A DNA stretch of 64,000 nucleotides from positions 36,167-100,166 of the forward strand of contig JASFYX010000018.1 in NCBI GenBank assembly GCA_045046885.1. The letters run 5' to 3'. Under the pieces are notes generated by a model, which saw only the letters and a list, made by a program, of their open reading frames with translations, had not been told where the DNA came from and searched no databases. This stretch comes from CG1-02-35-72 sp045046885. Lineage in GTDB: Bacteria; Bacteroidota; Bacteroidia; Flavobacteriales; Flavobacteriaceae. Positions 61,691 through 64,000 of the stretch are shown piece after piece (the first letter of the stretch is position 1; the number at the start of each line of letters is the position of its first letter). The position numbers and the translations under genes are program-made.

Positions 61691-63484
61691 ATGCCTAAAA
61701 AACCCAATACTCGCATTGCAAAATTTTTGATATGGCGCTATAAGCACATCTCAAAAAAGCAATTCATAAATATTTTAAGTGCTATTATTGGGTTGCTGGC
61801 GGGCTTAGGAGCTGTTACACTTAAAAATCTTACACACTTTATTCAGCACTTATTAGAAGGTAAATATATAGGCGAATATCATAAAGCGGCATATTTTATC
61901 TTCCCCTTAATTGGATTGTTTTTTGTTATTGTCATTATTAAACATGTGATAAAGAAAAAAATAGGTCATGGTATTCCTACAACATTATACGCTATTTCTA
62001 AATTAAAATCTATACTCCCTTCACATCAAATGTGGGGCTCAATATTAACAGCACCTTTAACTGTAGGTTTTGGAGGATCTGTAGGACTTGAGGGACCAAC
62101 CGTTGCTACAGGAGCAGCTTTAGGGTCTAACGTAGCGCGCTTTTTTCATTTAAATCAGACTACGCGAAATTTATTAGTAGCTGCTGCTGCTGCTGGCGCT
62201 ATGTCTTCTATATTTAAAGCACCCATTGCGGGGATAGTATTTGCCGTAGAAATATTTAGTTTAGACCTGACTTTGTTTTCAATGATACCTCTTTTAATAG
62301 CTTCTATTACGGCTATTTTAACGTCCTATTTCTTTTTAGGCGAAGATGTCTTGTTACACTTCCCAACAGAAAATGTGTCATTCGATTTAAACGATGCCAT
62401 ATTTTATGCCTTGTTAGGTATAACTTCTGCTACAACTTCGCTGTATTTCAGTAAGACATATTTTGGTATCAGCGCTTTTTTTGAAAAATTTGCAAGTCCG
62501 TATAAACGTTTAATAATTGGTGGGTTACTAATTGGTATAATAGTTTATTTAGTTCCACCACTTTTTGGCGAGGGTTATGAAACCATTAACCATATTTTAA
62601 AAGGTCATGTAGAAAACGTTTTGGCTACAAATTATTTTGAAATTGTAACCGATAACGCGTGGATTGTCATTGCTTTTTTGGTAGGGTTGGTAACTTTTAA
62701 AGTAGTAGCTATGTCTATTACTTTTGGTGCTGGTGGTATTGGTGGTGTATTTGCCCCAACACTGTTCACGGGGAGTATTTCGGGGTTTGTATTCGCATAC
62801 TCTATCAATACTCTAGGTGTTTTTAACCATCAATTATCTACTAGTAATTTTGCTTTGGTTGGTATGGCAGGGCTTATGGCAGGTGTGCTTCAAGCGCCTT
62901 TAACGGCTATCTTCTTGATCGCCGAAATTACCAATGGCTACGACCTGTTTGTGCCATTAATGATTACCGCTTCTATTTCGTTTTTAATTGTCCGTCGTTA
63001 TATTCCTTATAATATTTATGCGGCAGAATTGGCTCAGAAAGGTGAATTATTGACACATGATAAAGATAAAACAGTTCTTTCTATGATGGATTTAAACCGT
63101 ATTATAGAAAAGAATTTTATTGCGGTTAAACCCGATATGAAATTGGGTAAAATGCTCAAAAAAGCCGTCACACAATCTAAACGCAATATCTTTCCGGTTG
63201 TAGATGACGATGAAAAATTTTTGGGCATTATTTTGTTAGATGACATTAGAGATGTCATGTTTAACAGTAAACTTTACAAAAAAACCTATGTGTCTAATTA
63301 TATGCATGCAGCCCCAGAAGTTATTTATTATCACACAGATAATATGACGAGTATTATGCGTAAGTTCCAAGACAGTAGCGCTTGGAATCTTCCTGTGGTT
63401 AAAGAAGATAAATATTACGGCTTTATTTCTAAATCTAAACTGCTAACCGTTTATAGGAGAAAACTGATTGAAGTAACAAGCTAA
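61691..63484 (+). CDS. ClC family chloride channel/transporter with CBS domains
   Basis: This 597-residue membrane protein has about ten helices to residue 440, with GHGIPTTL, GSVGLEGPTVATG (the gating Glu is kept, in GLEGP) and GGIGGVFAPTLFTG. A CBS pair follows at the C-terminus (NRIIEKNFIAVKPDMKLGKM; FPVVDDDEKFLGIILLDDI; APEVIYYHTDNMTSIM). It moves chloride, probably in exchange for protons, and may be gated by adenine nucleotides. It starts 1 bp after aspS. Confidence 0.93.
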   Translation: MPKKPNTRIAKFLIWRYKHISKKQFINILSAIIGLLAGLGAVTLKNLTHFIQHLLEGKYIGEYHKAAYFIFPLIGLFFVIVIIKHVIKKKIGHGIPTTLYAISKLKSILPSHQMWGSILTAPLTVGFGGSVGLEGPTVATGAALGSNVARFFHLNQTTRNLLVAAAAAGAMSSIFKAPIAGIVFAVEIFSLDLTLFSMIPLLIASITAILTSYFFLGEDVLLHFPTENVSFDLNDAIFYALLGITSATTSLYFSKTYFGISAFFEKFASPYKRLIIGGLLIGIIVYLVPPLFGEGYETINHILKGHVENVLATNYFEIVTDNAWIVIAFLVGLVTFKVVAMSITFGAGGIGGVFAPTLFTGSISGFVFAYSINTLGVFNHQLSTSNFALVGMAGLMAGVLQAPLTAIFLIAEITNGYDLFVPLMITASISFLIVRRYIPYNIYAAELAQKGELLTHDKDKTVLSMMDLNRIIEKNFIAVKPDMKLGKMLKKAVTQSKRNIFPVVDDDEKFLGIILLDDIRDVMFNSKLYKKTYVSNYMHAAPEVIYYHTDNMTSIMRKFQDSSAWNLPVVKEDKYYGFISKSKLLTVYRRKLIEVTS

Positions 63485-63527
63485 ATCAGTTAAAAATAAA
63501 TATATTTTAGTAATTTTATATACATTA

Positions 63528-63560
63528 AAAAGACTGCTCAAAAGCGGTCTTTTGTATTTT
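63528..63560 (+). terminator. Terminator after the ClC gene
   Basis: AAAAGACTGC pairs with GCGGTCTTTT (one G-U pair) around a short A-rich loop, followed by T residues. Confidence 0.75.
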
Positions 63561-63730
63561 CAGTGACTTTGCTTTTTAGTTAAACTAATGATGAGTTCCA
63601 TTGGTCGATAGTTAAACTACTCCTAACTAATTTCGACCTTAAAAAGTATTATCCCGACATACATTTGTCCCATCAAACAACAACAAATAGTATAAAAAAA
63701 ACAAATTATTAAAACTTTAAAAAAAATATT

Positions 63731-64000
63731 ATGAAACTTAAAAACTTATTATTCGCAGCCTTAATCGTTTTCACAGCAAAAGCCTCTTTTGCTCAAGACA
63801 CAAACACAGACACACACACCGTAACAATCGGTATTCCGGAAGTAGCCTTATTAGATCTTGAATCAGCTACAGGTACAGCTATCACTTTAAACGGTACTGC
63901 TCCTAGCGAAGCAGGAGAAGCTATGGTATTCAACGCAAAGAACTCTGACATTTGGATTAACTATTCTTCTATCGTTGGTTCTAAATCAGACCCATCAAGA
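63731..64000 (+). CDS. Secreted protein, 3' end outside window
   Basis: An open frame from ATG 63731 runs off the window. It begins with a signal peptide (MKLKNLLFAALIVFTAKASFAQ), then DTNTDTHTVTIGIPEVALLDLE, an Ala/Thr/Asn-rich beta-type sequence. The 90 visible residues do not allow a family call. A possible -7 box TACATTTG lies at 63660-63667, about 64 bp before the ATG. Confidence 0.8.
   Translation, partial: MKLKNLLFAALIVFTAKASFAQDTNTDTHTVTIGIPEVALLDLESATGTAITLNGTAPSEAGEAMVFNAKNSDIWINYSSIVGSKSDPSR

Overview
The window comes from a low-GC member of the Bacteroidota, almost certainly family Flavobacteriaceae. Four signs support this: secreted proteins with type IX secretion (T9SS) C-terminal sorting domains, the PorT and TamL envelope proteins, promoters of the Bacteroidota type (TTG, about 19-20 nt, TAnnTTTG), and the gene order acpP-fabF-rnc-IPExxxVDY-pyk. 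Start codons rarely have a clear Shine-Dalgarno site. No rRNA, CRISPR array, prophage or complete insertion sequence was found.

Layout. 1-3780: a two-component pair, a beta-propeller sensor kinase (cut by the window edge) and a LytTR response regulator. 3944-8197: a small secreted protein and a large repeat adhesin. 8315-10048: a long phenylalanine hydroxylase. 10049-14205 (minus): acpP-fabF-rnc-IPExxxVDY-pyk. 14372-17626: purN, rnhA, a quinone oxidoreductase and a hydroxyacyl-CoA dehydrogenase. 17682-21936 (minus): an unusual four-gene unit made of a T9SS protein, a tiny peptide with a conserved leader, a PqqD-like/HPr-kinase-like fusion and a nucleotidyltransferase-like protein. 22115-25239: a CpsB-like phosphatase, rubrerythrin, tRNA-Leu and an M20 peptidase. 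25463-29153 (minus): a second copy of the peptide unit without the kinase, flanked by intergenic repeats. 29655-37262: pgk, plsC, an M28 peptidase, CBS, GIDE and zinc-ribbon proteins and a secreted unknown. 37297-39026: an HNH endonuclease, a short ssb and a REP-associated transposase flanked by matching hairpins. 39084-53649: housekeeping genes (queA, menG, porT, a SpoU methyltransferase, tamL, fbaA, accD, rpsO, pnp, an HTH regulator, rpoD, rpe). 53856-63484: a secreted unknown, recJ, OsmC and AhpD-like peroxide genes, a membrane/HTH pair, rsmI, a cupin, aspS and a ClC channel. The window ends inside a secreted protein gene that starts at 63731.

How the parts may work together. Three intergenic regions carry the same direct-repeat element: two roughly 10-bp half sites (TGTGAATGrC and a TGTAAAyG-like partner) exactly 21 bp apart. 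In each case a TAnnTTTG-like -7 box lies 31-32 nt further on. The three sites precede the adhesin operon (next to the LytTR regulator gene), the peptide/kinase operon, and the gap between the OsmC and AhpD-like genes. Paired 9-10 bp direct repeats two helical turns apart are typical of LytTR-family operators, so the regulator at 3091 may control surface adhesion, the peptide unit and peroxide defence together. This is inferred from sequence.

The best candidate for an undescribed system is the duplicated peptide unit. Each copy has a T9SS cell-surface protein, then a 65-71 residue peptide that shares an ITRKE motif and a 17-residue block ending in AQAQS and leaves only 8-9 Gly/Pro-rich residues after it. 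The modifying-enzyme-like genes follow. A PqqD-like domain fused to an HPr-kinase-like ATPase is typical of ribosomal-peptide modification, but no lasso-peptide cyclase or protease gene is present.
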